Part shown: positions 1 to 5,409 of the stretch, piece after piece
Numbering within the stretch: the first letter of the stretch is position 1
Layout: every line of letters starts with the position of its first letter
Assembly: GCA_937907035.1 (NCBI GenBank)
Contig: CALCTX010000062.1
Span: 1 to 5,409, forward strand
Source: an uncultured Selenomonadales bacterium
GTDB lineage: Bacteria > Bacillota_C > Negativicutes > Selenomonadales > Selenomonadaceae
DNA length: 5,409 nucleotides
Direction: 5' to 3'
The notes under the pieces: model-generated
The model's input: the letters and a program-made list of their open reading frames with translations, nothing else
What the model was told of the DNA's origin: nothing
The model's database searches: none
Translations under genes and position numbers: made by a program

Positions 1-399
1 CGTCTCGCACCAGTCAAAAATCTCACACATTTCCTTCCAATAAGCAACATCCTCAAATTTAACATAATCCAAAGGAGCGCCGGTAATAATCATACCGTCA
101 AACTTGCGGTCCTTAACCTTATCAAATGTTGTGTAAAAAGAATCCAAATGGCTGGCATCAACGTGTTTCGGCTGATAGCTTTGTGTCTGCAGCAATTCGA
201 CGTTTACCTGCAAAGGACTGTTTGACAGCTTTCTAAGAAGCTGTGTCTCCGTAATTTCCTTGTTGGGCATCAAATTCATAATCAGAACATTCAACGGACG
301 AATATCCTGACCATACGCCCGTTGCGCATCCATAAAAAATATATTTTCTTTTTCCAGTGTTTGCGCCGCCGGAAGATTATTTGGTATTTTAATTGGCAT
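1..399 (-). CDS. metA: Homoserine O-acyltransferase MetA, N-terminal part (3' end outside window)
   Basis: MetA transfers an acyl group (acetyl or succinyl) from CoA to the hydroxyl of L-homoserine, the first committed step of methionine biosynthesis in the cytoplasm. The first 133 residues are present and align without a gap to E. coli MetA as I recall it. They begin [10 protein letters not shown] and carry [13 protein letters not shown] (about 33-45), [12 protein letters not shown] (54-65) and TGAPL...DVAYW (106-121). The catalytic cysteine (Cys142 in E. coli) and the His/Glu residues lie beyond the edge. Residue 111, which sets acyl-CoA choice in this family, is Asp (codon GAT at 67-69), not Gly (succinyl type) or Glu (acetyl type), so the donor is left open. 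The ATG start is preceded by AGGAAGGA, which lies beside and over the stop of the upstream gene 14 bp away, suggesting co-transcription and perhaps translational coupling. No SAM riboswitch or T-box is seen. Family assignment is very secure. Confidence 0.96.
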   Translation of the reverse strand, partial: MPIKIPNNLPAAQTLEKENIFFMDAQRAYGQDIRPLNVLIMNLMPNKEITETQLLRKLSNSPLQVNVELLQTQSYQPKHVDASHLDSFYTTFDKVKDRKFDGMIITGAPLDYVKFEDVAYWKEMCEIFDWCET

Positions 400-413
400 T
401 AACTATTCCTTCC

Positions 414-1301
414 TTATTTTGCAGCCGGAAGCTCAACTTTTTTATCGGTACGGTAACGATTAAGCCAATACTGATAACCTTTTTTATAAGCCTTCATACG
501 TTGAAGACCGCCAGCCGCAGGTCCTTTAGGTGAAATTTTTTCATATGCGCCGGCAGCCGTAATTTCCTGCCAGCCTTGTTCAGCAGTCCAGATCCTGCCC
601 TTAAGGATCTTTTGTGAGTTTTGTGTAAGGTTTAAAACCTTTTTGACGAATTTTATTTCCTTTACCTGACCAAGAACATCTTTTTGTTCCTGCCATTCCC
701 AGTAAATCAGGCTATCTTCTCCACGTTGTCTCATTGTCGATGTATCAGCCATCACTGAAGTACTTGTTCCGTCCGGATTTGTTATCTGCCACAACGATAT
801 CCAGCGATCCTGAGCTTTGCAACGGGCTGCTTCTCCCTGATAAAAAACGGCATCAATGATAGACGTGTAATAATCTTCTTCAAAGGACATCGAATTGATC
901 TCCTTTTCAGTCCGCGGATCATAAATCTTCGACCAGATCACTTTATCGTTTGCATCAAAAAATTGTTCACTGACATATGTGACCGTCCGATGCTGCGGAC
1001 TGACCTCAACTTCAGCGATACTGTATGCCAACTGTGACGGATCAGTCAAAACATTGCCGATCTCATAATTCGCGATTGTCTCAACCGCGGCTTCAGCATC
1101 ATAAGTGGTCTTGATCGTTGCTCTTATCCGGGTCGCGACACCATTTGTTTCCTCAAGCTTTTTTATAGTGGCCGGAGCAAACATCTTTCCATATTTCCCG
1201 TCCGAAGAGATATCTTTCCAAGTAATTGCCGCCATAGCAGTTTGAACAATAAAAATACTGCATATCACAAGCAAAAATGATAATAAGGGAATTCGTTTCA
1301 T
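414..1301 (-). CDS. Exported protein of unknown function with an apparent internal domain duplication
   Basis: A 295-residue protein that I cannot name. Residues 1-24 form a typical Sec signal peptide: MKR, a hydrophobic core rich in L/I/V/F, then AMA with likely cleavage before Ala25. No lipobox or later membrane segment is seen, so the mature protein should be periplasmic or released. The mature part seems to hold two copies of one module: about 28-123 (W..ISSDGK...APATIKKL...DANDKVIW) and about 167-238 (W.ITNPDGT...ADTSTMRQ...LKGRIW). Each has a W, then a DG turn, a Ser/Thr-rich 'D/P-x-T' strand, a variable middle and a final IW. This layout recalls the surface-adhesin-E-like domain often found in exported proteins of Negativicutes, but that is a low-confidence inference. 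The C-terminus is basic (KKGYQYW..RYRTDKK). The start is ATG at 1301: GGGAGG lies 7 nt before it, whereas a TTG six bases earlier is only 1 nt from it. It has its own promoter candidate and precedes metA by 14 bp. Confidence 0.85.
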   Translation of the reverse strand: MKRIPLLSFLLVICSIFIVQTAMAAITWKDISSDGKYGKMFAPATIKKLEETNGVATRIRATIKTTYDAEAAVETIANYEIGNVLTDPSQLAYSIAEVEVSPQHRTVTYVSEQFFDANDKVIWSKIYDPRTEKEINSMSFEEDYYTSIIDAVFYQGEAARCKAQDRWISLWQITNPDGTSTSVMADTSTMRQRGEDSLIYWEWQEQKDVLGQVKEIKFVKKVLNLTQNSQKILKGRIWTAEQGWQEITAAGAYEKISPKGPAAGGLQRMKAYKKGYQYWLNRYRTDKKVELPAAK

Positions 1302-1308
1302 TGTCAAT

Positions 1309-1314
1309 CCTCCC
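1309..1314 (-). promoter_or_regulatory. Ribosome binding site fixing the exported protein start
   Basis: GGGAGG on the minus strand is separated by 7 nt from the ATG at 1301 and by 1 nt from an in-frame TTG at 1307. Only the ATG spacing works, so the protein begins MKRIPLL and not two residues earlier. Confidence 0.85.
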
Positions 1315-1340
1315 TGTCAAAGCATACTTCTCATACTATT

Positions 1341-1369
1341 ATTTTATGATAGATTACAAGAAATAACAA
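1341..1369 (-). promoter_or_regulatory. Sigma-70-type promoter candidate for the exported protein-metA unit
   Basis: On the minus strand TTGTTA (1364-1369) and TAAAAT (1341-1346) are separated by exactly 17 bp; both boxes are close to consensus and the surroundings are AT-rich. Transcription would start near 1334, giving a leader of about 33 nt before the ATG at 1301. No convincing terminator separates this site from hydF, so the unit may also be read from the hyd transcript. Confidence 0.6.
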
Positions 1370-1390
1370 GAAAAATGACATTCCTTTGTC

Positions 1391-2599
1391 TCATTTTGCT
1401 GACGGAATATCGATCTTATCTAATATCCCCGCCAATTTCGCTAATATTATACCATAATTAGTCATAGGTATCCCTTGTGCCTGGGCCCGCGATGCCCGGG
1501 AAATTACAAAACGGCGATTGAACATACATGCCCCGCAATGAATGATAAGATCATAATCCGTGAGATTTTCCGGAAAATCCTGGCCATTGCAGTAATCAAT
1601 GGTTATCTTATTTCCTAATTTTTTCTTCAAAAGTTTCGGGAGTTTGACCCGCCCGATATCTTCATGCAACGGGCGATGCGTACAAGCTTCCGCGATAAGT
1701 ATATGAGCTGTTTCGGACAAGCTATCAAGGACTTTGACCGACTCAGTGAAAAAATCAATATCACCTTTATAATTGGCAAATAACACGGAAAAAGAGGTCA
1801 GCCGGCTCTTTTTCGGCTTTTTTGCATATACTTCGGGGAAAACCTGTGAGTCAGTAATTATCAGTGATGGTGCTCCCCGCAATGCTTTCAACCCAGCTTC
1901 CAACCGGTCAGCAGTAACGGAAATAACCGTACATTTTTTATCCAGCAAGTCCCGAATCGTCTGAACCTGTGGCAAAATAAGGCGTCCTTTAGGTGCTTCT
2001 ATATCCTGCGGCATAACCAGCAGAACAGTATCCCCTTCATTTGCCAGATCAGCGGTGATCGTACGCTGTTCATAGTCGCTCGGCAAATAAGCCAGCAACA
2101 TATCAAACAATTCTTCCAGACCGCTTCCTGTCTGTGCACTGACATTTATCGGTTTCTGTCCGGTAAGTGCTCCGACGCGGGCTGCCAAAGCCGCACCGTC
2201 CTTAGGCAAAACATCACTGCGGTTAACGACCGGAATAACCGGTATTTTTGAATCGCGGAACCGGCGAACCCATTCGCTCTCCTCTGTCATATCATCCTCA
2301 GTAAAGAGTATTATCGCCACATCAGTTTTTTCTGCTGCCAAACGGGTTCCCTTTACGCGAAGCTCACCGACTTCTCCGACATCGTCAAAACCAGCTGTAT
2401 CAATAAGCACACATGGGCCGATACCCGGAATCTCAATAGATTTATAAACCGGATCAGTCGTTGTCCCCGGAGTATCGGAAACCACAGCCGTTTCCTGACC
2501 GGTGAGCGCATTCATCAAAGATGATTTGCCGCTGTTCCGTTTGCCGAAAATACCGATATGCAATCTTTCTGCCCGTGGCGTATCATTAAGCGTACCCAT
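1391..2599 (-). CDS. hydF: [FeFe]-hydrogenase maturation GTPase HydF
   Basis: HydF is the cytoplasmic scaffold on which the 2Fe subcluster of the H-cluster is assembled and passed to apo-hydrogenase HydA. The 402 residues show the three-part family design. The GTPase domain (about 1-175) has a P-loop GKRNSGKS (19-26), switch I PGTTTDP (44-50), G3 DTAG (67-70), G4 NRSD (126-129, in place of the common NKxD) and G5 SAQ (154-156). A dimerisation region follows (about 180-265). The cluster-binding domain carries the family signature CxH...HCxxC: Cys306, His308, His354, Cys355 and Cys358, with 45 residues between His308 and His354. These cysteines hold the [4Fe-4S] cluster. Length is normal for the family. 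AAGGAGG a few bases before the ATG supports the start. It lies 33 bp after hydG in the same direction, so the two form an operon. Nothing seems truncated or missing. Confidence 0.97.
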   Translation of the reverse strand: MGTLNDTPRAERLHIGIFGKRNSGKSSLMNALTGQETAVVSDTPGTTTDPVYKSIEIPGIGPCVLIDTAGFDDVGEVGELRVKGTRLAAEKTDVAIILFTEDDMTEESEWVRRFRDSKIPVIPVVNRSDVLPKDGAALAARVGALTGQKPINVSAQTGSGLEELFDMLLAYLPSDYEQRTITADLANEGDTVLLVMPQDIEAPKGRLILPQVQTIRDLLDKKCTVISVTADRLEAGLKALRGAPSLIITDSQVFPEVYAKKPKKSRLTSFSVLFANYKGDIDFFTESVKVLDSLSETAHILIAEACTHRPLHEDIGRVKLPKLLKKKLGNKITIDYCNGQDFPENLTDYDLIIHCGACMFNRRFVISRASRAQAQGIPMTNYGIILAKLAGILDKIDIPSAK

Positions 2600-2632
2600 A
2601 GAAACCTCCTTCGCTGATCAACAAAATTTAAC

Positions 2633-4063
2633 TTAAAAACGAAAGTCCCGCATTCCATCATGCAGTTCTTTTAAATATTCAGCTGCTTTTGCCTTTACTG
2701 CCGGATTAGGGATCTCCTCTAATTGCCGCTTGATAACTTCCTCACCCTTTTTCTGTGTTTCCGGACTCGCATAATCTTCCAGATACTCTTTTAAAGTCAT
2801 TAACGCATTCGGCAAACAGCAATTTTTTATCTGTCCTGATTTACATAGCGACATAAACCGGTCTCCGGTACGTCCCGCCCGATAACAAGCCGTACAGAAA
2901 CTCGGTACATAACCAAGATCAAGCAGCCAATGAATTACTTCGTCCAGTGTCCGTGTATCATTGACATCAAACTGAGCTGAATTATCCTCCGGCGCTTCTT
3001 TATGGTCATAACCGCCAACACTGGTGCAGGAAGCTCCGGAAATCTGGGAAATACCGAGATCAAGAACCTTTTCCCGTGAAGCCTGCGACTCTCTGGTCGA
3101 TACGATCATACCGGTATACGGCACAGCAATACGGATAACGGCTACGATCTTAGCAAAAGTATCATCATCAATCGCATTGGAGAAAGTCTGCGGATCAATA
3201 TCATCAGCTGGGCGGATCCTTGGCACACTGATAGTGTGCGGTCCAACTCCCATACGGGCTTCCAAATGTTCGGCATGCATCAATAATCCGACGAAATCAT
3301 AACGATACATGTTCAAGCCAAACAACACACCGCAACCGACATCATCAATACCGCCTTCCATTGCCCGGTCCATCGCTTCCGTATGGTAAGCATAATCATG
3401 TTTCGGTCCTGCCGGATGGAGTTTCTCATAATTTTCCTTATGATAGGTTTCCTGGAACAGGATATAGGTACCGATGCCAGCTTCTTTCAACTTGCGATAA
3501 TTTTCAACCGTTGTAGCGGCAATATTGACATTAACCCGGCGGATCGCACCATTTTTGTGCTTAATGGAATAAATCGTTTTAATACTTTCCAATACATACT
3601 CGATCGGATTATTGACCGGATCTTCACCGGTCTCCAGCGCCAACCGCTTATGCCCCATATCCTGCAAAGCGATAACTTCACGCCGGATCTCGTCCTGAGT
3701 AAGCTTTTTCCGGGAAATATGCTGATTTTGACAATGATACGGACAATACACACAGCTGTTTATACAATAATTTGAAAGATACAGCGGAGCAAAAAGTACA
3801 ATGCGTTGTCCGTAAAGTTCTTCTTTAATCTTTTTTGCCAAAGAAAACATTTTTTCATTGAGATCATCCTGATCACATGCCAAAAGCACTGCTGCTTCCC
3901 GATGGCTCAAGCCTTTGCAATCAGCAGCTCTTTCGATCAACGAATCGATAAGTTCCCGATTGCTTTTATTTTCGTCAGCATAACGCAACGTTGCCTCAAT
4001 TTCCTCATGATTGATAAATTCTTCGGCAACCGCCGATTTGGGATCATATTTAATATTTCCCAT
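2633..4063 (-). CDS. hydG: [FeFe]-hydrogenase maturation radical SAM tyrosine lyase HydG
   Basis: HydG is a radical S-adenosylmethionine enzyme that cleaves L-tyrosine to p-cresol and dehydroglycine, then to CO and cyanide. These are delivered as an Fe-CO-CN-cysteine synthon for the hydrogenase H-cluster. With the ATG start the protein has 476 residues, the usual size. The radical SAM cluster motif CX3CX2C is at Cys100, Cys104 and Cys107 (NYCINSCVYCPYH). The second, HydG-specific auxiliary cluster motif CX2CX22C is at Cys390, Cys393 and Cys416 (SFCTACYRAGRTGDRF...NCC). LETGEDP (about 143-149) is the GGE-like SAM-binding strand, and FQETYH (about 203-208) is typical of HydG; together with the C-terminal cluster this separates it from the relatives ThiH and HydE. 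The longer frame from GTG at 4081 adds six residues but would translate the Shine-Dalgarno itself, so ATG at 4063 is preferred. hydF follows by 33 bp. Confidence 0.97.
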   Translation of the reverse strand: MGNIKYDPKSAVAEEFINHEEIEATLRYADENKSNRELIDSLIERAADCKGLSHREAAVLLACDQDDLNEKMFSLAKKIKEELYGQRIVLFAPLYLSNYCINSCVYCPYHCQNQHISRKKLTQDEIRREVIALQDMGHKRLALETGEDPVNNPIEYVLESIKTIYSIKHKNGAIRRVNVNIAATTVENYRKLKEAGIGTYILFQETYHKENYEKLHPAGPKHDYAYHTEAMDRAMEGGIDDVGCGVLFGLNMYRYDFVGLLMHAEHLEARMGVGPHTISVPRIRPADDIDPQTFSNAIDDDTFAKIVAVIRIAVPYTGMIVSTRESQASREKVLDLGISQISGASCTSVGGYDHKEAPEDNSAQFDVNDTRTLDEVIHWLLDLGYVPSFCTACYRAGRTGDRFMSLCKSGQIKNCCLPNALMTLKEYLEDYASPETQKKGEEVIKRQLEEIPNPAVKAKAAEYLKELHDGMRDFRF

Positions 4064-4072
4064 CACAAAACA

Positions 4073-4078
4073 CTCCTT
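4073..4078 (-). promoter_or_regulatory. Ribosome binding site deciding the hydG start
   Basis: AAGGAG on the minus strand lies 9 nt before the ATG at 4063. An in-frame GTG at 4081 sits immediately upstream of it, so that GTG would put the ribosome site inside the coding region and has no site of its own. The protein should begin MGNIKYDP. Confidence 0.85.
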
Positions 4079-4159
4079 CACAAAATATAGAAAAACTGAT
4101 AAAATAGCCGTCAGAGAACGACTGCTTACAGCACAAGTAGCTTCTCCAATGAACTTTAT

Positions 4160-4174
4160 TCCGTCATATACGGA
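4160..4174. repeat. Short inverted repeat TCCGT-N5-ACGGA, possible operator
   Basis: Two perfect 5-bp arms surround CATAT. The site lies just downstream of the extended -10 proposed for hydG and overlaps the weak GATAAT of the plus-strand gene, a reasonable place for a repressor site. At only five paired bases per arm, it could be chance. Confidence 0.25.
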
Positions 4175-4184
4175 TAATGTTTTC

Positions 4185-4193
4185 AGTATATCA
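4185..4193 (-). promoter_or_regulatory. Extended -10 promoter candidate for hydG-hydF
   Basis: The minus strand reads TGATATACT, an extended -10 (TGN plus TATACT, five of six matches to TATAAT). The hexamer 17 bp upstream, TAGAAA, is a poor -35, as is tolerated for extended -10 promoters. Transcription would begin near 4178 and give a leader of about 115 nt. A second AT-rich stretch nearer the gene (TATATT, 4084-4089) lacks a well-spaced -35. Confidence 0.35.
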
Positions 4194-4214
4194 CAAACAA
4201 AGGAGTTTTTCTAC

Positions 4215-4775
4215 ATGGATTATACAAATTTTGAAATTGGCCAGCAATTCCCCCTGCCAATAAAAGCTGCCGGTGACGGTGGGTTGTTTCAGATCGATAC
4301 CAACGGCATAATGTTTATTCTTCGTTTAGGCAATGCCGATGTTATCGCGGTTGAAGCATTCCGGACCGGGAAAATGGAATTCGCTCTGTATGAAGAAGAT
4401 GATATGCTCTTCTTCCTTTACCAGATTGATGGTATTTTTAAAGAAGGCTGGGGAGATGCTCCGTTTTCACTGTCCGGTCTGAAAAAAGAACTCTTACCGG
4501 ATATTACAAAACTGACTGACAAAACCATCCATCTTTATCTGGTGGATTCCCGACTCAACACTTTGCTGGCTTTGCGCCGGGTTTCTTTAAATGATGAATT
4601 TTTTGACCTGCTGCTCAAACACACAAAAGCGCAACTGCAAAATCCGCTCAGTGAACAGGAACATTTCGCCAAAGTACAAAAAATCTGGCAAAAACTCTCA
4701 TCAAATAATATGCGGGACAAAGCTTCAGCTGTTCAGGATGTCCCACTTGATATCGTAATGCCTCCGAAACACTGA
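4215..4775 (+). CDS. Uncharacterised cytoplasmic protein, divergent from hydG
   Basis: A 186-residue protein that I do not recognise. It has no signal peptide, membrane segment, cysteine cluster or nucleotide-binding motif. Residues 1-120 look rich in beta strands, with GLFQIDTNGIMFILRLG (23-39), an aromatic, acidic middle (EEDDMLFFLYQIDGIFKEGWGDAPFSL, about 60-86) and TIHLYLVDSRLNTLLALRRVSL (104-125). A helical segment follows (about 127-163), then a short proline-containing tail. The FxLYQIxG...DAPFSL stretch resembles small uncharacterised proteins of Firmicutes that I cannot name securely. The open frame extends upstream to 4011, but that would enter hydG on the other strand. AAAGGAG at 4199-4205 stands 9 nt before ATG 4215, which fixes the start. 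It is transcribed away from hydG and alone, ending at a strong hairpin. A link to hydrogenase maturation is suggested only by the shared upstream region. Coding status looks good; function unknown. Confidence 0.8.
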   Translation: MDYTNFEIGQQFPLPIKAAGDGGLFQIDTNGIMFILRLGNADVIAVEAFRTGKMEFALYEEDDMLFFLYQIDGIFKEGWGDAPFSLSGLKKELLPDITKLTDKTIHLYLVDSRLNTLLALRRVSLNDEFFDLLLKHTKAQLQNPLSEQEHFAKVQKIWQKLSSNNMRDKASAVQDVPLDIVMPPKH

Positions 4776-4792
4776 CATTTATGTGTATTTCA

Positions 4793-4826
4793 AAAATGGG
4801 GCTGCCATTATTGGCAGCCCCATTTT
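4793..4826. terminator. Bidirectional intrinsic terminator between convergent genes
   Basis: A perfect 15-bp stem (4793-4807 with 4812-4826) encloses the loop TTAT. The GC-rich core GGGGCTGCCA pairs with TGGCAGCCCC, and it is flanked by an A-tract on the left and a T-tract on the right, so RNA from either strand ends in a hairpin plus U-run. It lies 17 bp after the stop of the plus-strand gene and 10 bp after the stop of the dCMP deaminase gene. Confidence 0.93.
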
Positions 4827-4836
4827 ATTTTCCCTA

Positions 4837-5298
4837 TTAATCTTTTATTTCTTGCGGCGTACAAACTACTGTACTCCCATCTGTTTCCAAATAAACCACT
4901 TTAGCCAGCATAGCATTTCGCAACATCCGCCGGCAGAGCAAGCAAGGTTTACCAGATGCCAACGTGCCATCCGCATTATAGCCAACTATATAAGCAGTTG
5001 CCCCCTGCATCTTTATCGGATCGGCATTAATTATAGCATTCTGCTCGGCATGGACAGCCACACACAGTTCATAATTTTGCCCCTTCGGCACATTAAGCCG
5101 TTCACGCTCACACAAACCCGTATCTATACAATTAGCCTCGCCACGCGGTGCTCCATTGTAACCGGTACTGATAATGATCTTATCCTTGACGATTATTGCT
5201 CCGTATTTACGGCGCAAACAAGTTGATCGTTTGCCAACTGCTTTGGCAATATCAAGAAAATATTCATCCCAATCTGGACGATGATCGCTCTCGCTCAT
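4837..5298 (-). CDS. dCMP deaminase (zinc-dependent cytidine/deoxycytidylate deaminase family)
   Basis: This enzyme deaminates dCMP to dUMP, the substrate of thymidylate synthase, in the cytoplasm. The 153 residues match the usual size. The zinc site is HAE (His83, with Glu85 as proton shuttle) plus PCLLC (Cys119 and Cys122). STGYNGAPRG (44-53) and the Cys-rich ANCIDTGLCERE stretch are typical of dCMP deaminases rather than cytidine or tRNA-adenosine deaminases. Cys27 and Cys57 align with the structural-zinc cysteines of phage T4 dCMP deaminase (Cys19, Cys49), and Cys79 could be a further ligand; this is inference. In Bacillus the homologue is called comEB, but no competence role follows from that. 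The start ATG has GGGGAG 6 nt upstream, and the upstream reading frame stops one base before it (TGA-C-ATG), so it is probably the downstream member of an operon. The gene ends at the bidirectional terminator. Confidence 0.94.
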   Translation of the reverse strand: MSESDHRPDWDEYFLDIAKAVGKRSTCLRRKYGAIIVKDKIIISTGYNGAPRGEANCIDTGLCERERLNVPKGQNYELCVAVHAEQNAIINADPIKMQGATAYIVGYNADGTLASGKPCLLCRRMLRNAMLAKVVYLETDGSTVVCTPQEIKD

Positions 5299-5299
5299 G

Positions 5300-5409
5300 T
5301 CAATCTCCCCAACCTCTGTTACTAAATTCCAAATTCATCAAATATCGTTTAGCCAAAATAACTGCCACAAAATCATCAACCGGAACAGGCGGCAACTGCA
5401 TGGACAACG
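5300..5409 (-). CDS. C-terminal end of an unidentified protein (5' end outside window)
   Basis: An open frame enters from the right edge and ends with TGA at 5300-5302, one base before the dCMP deaminase ATG. The visible 35 residues read approximately LSMQLPPVPVDDFVAV, then ILAKRYLMNLEFSNRG and a final WGD. The other two minus-strand frames stop within this stretch, and the tight junction with the next gene supports real coding. The fragment is too short for me to assign a family. It carries the ribosome binding site of the dCMP deaminase within its last codons. Confidence 0.6.
   Translation of the reverse strand, partial: LSMQLPPVPVDDFVAVILAKRYLMNLEFSNRGWGD

Larger units (their letters stand above)
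4064..4214. other. Shared divergent intergenic region between hydG and the 186-residue gene
   Basis: This 151-bp AT-rich gap must hold the control sites of both divergent genes. On the minus strand I see one extended -10 (4185-4193) and three copies of TTTGTGA (4063-4069, 4078-4084, 4191-4197); a small inverted repeat is centred at 4167. For the plus gene only a weak candidate is visible: GATAAT at 4173-4178, with TGAACT 17 bp upstream as a poor -35. No RNA gene or known riboswitch architecture is recognised. Confidence 0.6.

Noticed and set aside
400..413. SAM riboswitch or T-box leader for metA
   Set aside because: There are only 14 bp before metA and the longer gap upstream of the exported gene (83-97 bp) shows no riboswitch core; the space is too small and unstructured.
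1260..1265. Lipoprotein signal in the exported protein (Cys14)
   Set aside because: The cysteine lies inside the hydrophobic core and is preceded by Ile, not a lipobox; a better signal peptidase I site follows at AMA-A.
1371..1390. Possible intrinsic terminator after hydF
   Set aside because: The stem GACA/TGTC is only 4 bp and the T-run is short; too weak to call.
1480..1501. GC-rich inverted repeat (CTGGGC ... GCCCGG) near the 3' end of hydF
   Set aside because: It lies within conserved coding sequence for an Arg/Ala/Gln-rich segment and has no U-run; it is explained by codon composition.
3383..3775. Open frames on both strands inside hydG (plus strand 3024-3302, 3383-3775 and 3806-4090; minus strand 3487-3753)
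   Set aside because: They are shadows of the strongly conserved HydG frame, have no ribosome sites and give sequences without family features.
4064..4081. Six-residue N-terminal extension of HydG from GTG 4081
   Set aside because: The extension encodes the AAGGAG ribosome site itself and has no site of its own; ATG at 4063 has correct 9-nt spacing.
4011..4214. Longer plus-strand start of the unknown gene (68 additional residues)
   Set aside because: It overlaps the hydG start and control region on the other strand, has no ribosome site, and the internal ATG at 4215 has AAAGGAG at good spacing.
4783..5226. Plus-strand open frame running through the terminator and opposite the dCMP deaminase
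   Set aside because: It begins at the terminator hairpin, has no ribosome site, and lies opposite a gene with an intact catalytic motif set.

Overview
The window reads as a core, chromosomal stretch of an obligately anaerobic bacterium. The key indicator is a pair of [FeFe]-hydrogenase maturation genes (hydG, hydF). The purine-rich Shine-Dalgarno sequences at most starts (AAGGAGG, GGGAGG, AAAGGAG), a base composition that looks moderate by eye, and the protein styles fit Firmicutes. My best guess is Negativicutes, an Acidaminococcaceae-like organism, but that is inference, since no rRNA or ribosomal marker is present.

Layout from right to left along the minus strand. At the right edge lies the last part of an unidentified gene (5300-5409), followed one base later by a zinc-dependent dCMP deaminase (4837-5298). 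A strong, symmetrical 15-bp hairpin (4793-4826) ends this unit and also the facing plus-strand gene, an unrecognised cytoplasmic protein of 186 residues (4215-4775). That gene diverges from hydG (2633-4063) across a 151-bp regulatory gap. hydG is followed after 33 bp by hydF (1391-2599). An 83-97 bp gap with a good sigma-70-type promoter leads to an exported protein of unknown function with an apparent internal domain duplication (414-1301). The 5' part of metA (homoserine O-acyltransferase) starts 14 bp after it and runs off the left edge (1-399).

Functionally there are three blocks. HydG makes CO and cyanide from tyrosine as an Fe-bound synthon, and HydF is the GTPase scaffold on which the H-cluster 2Fe subcluster is assembled. 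The third maturase HydE and the hydrogenase itself are not in the window. The exported protein and metA look co-transcribed, with metA giving the first committed step of methionine synthesis. The dCMP deaminase supplies dUMP for dTMP synthesis.

Two start codons need correcting relative to the longest open frames: hydG (ATG at 4063, not GTG at 4081) and the exported protein (ATG at 1301, not TTG at 1307), both set by the ribosome binding site. The most notable observation is an aspartate at MetA position 111, the residue known to decide acetyl- versus succinyl-CoA use. I found no mobile element, CRISPR array, RNA gene or evident new defence or metabolic system.
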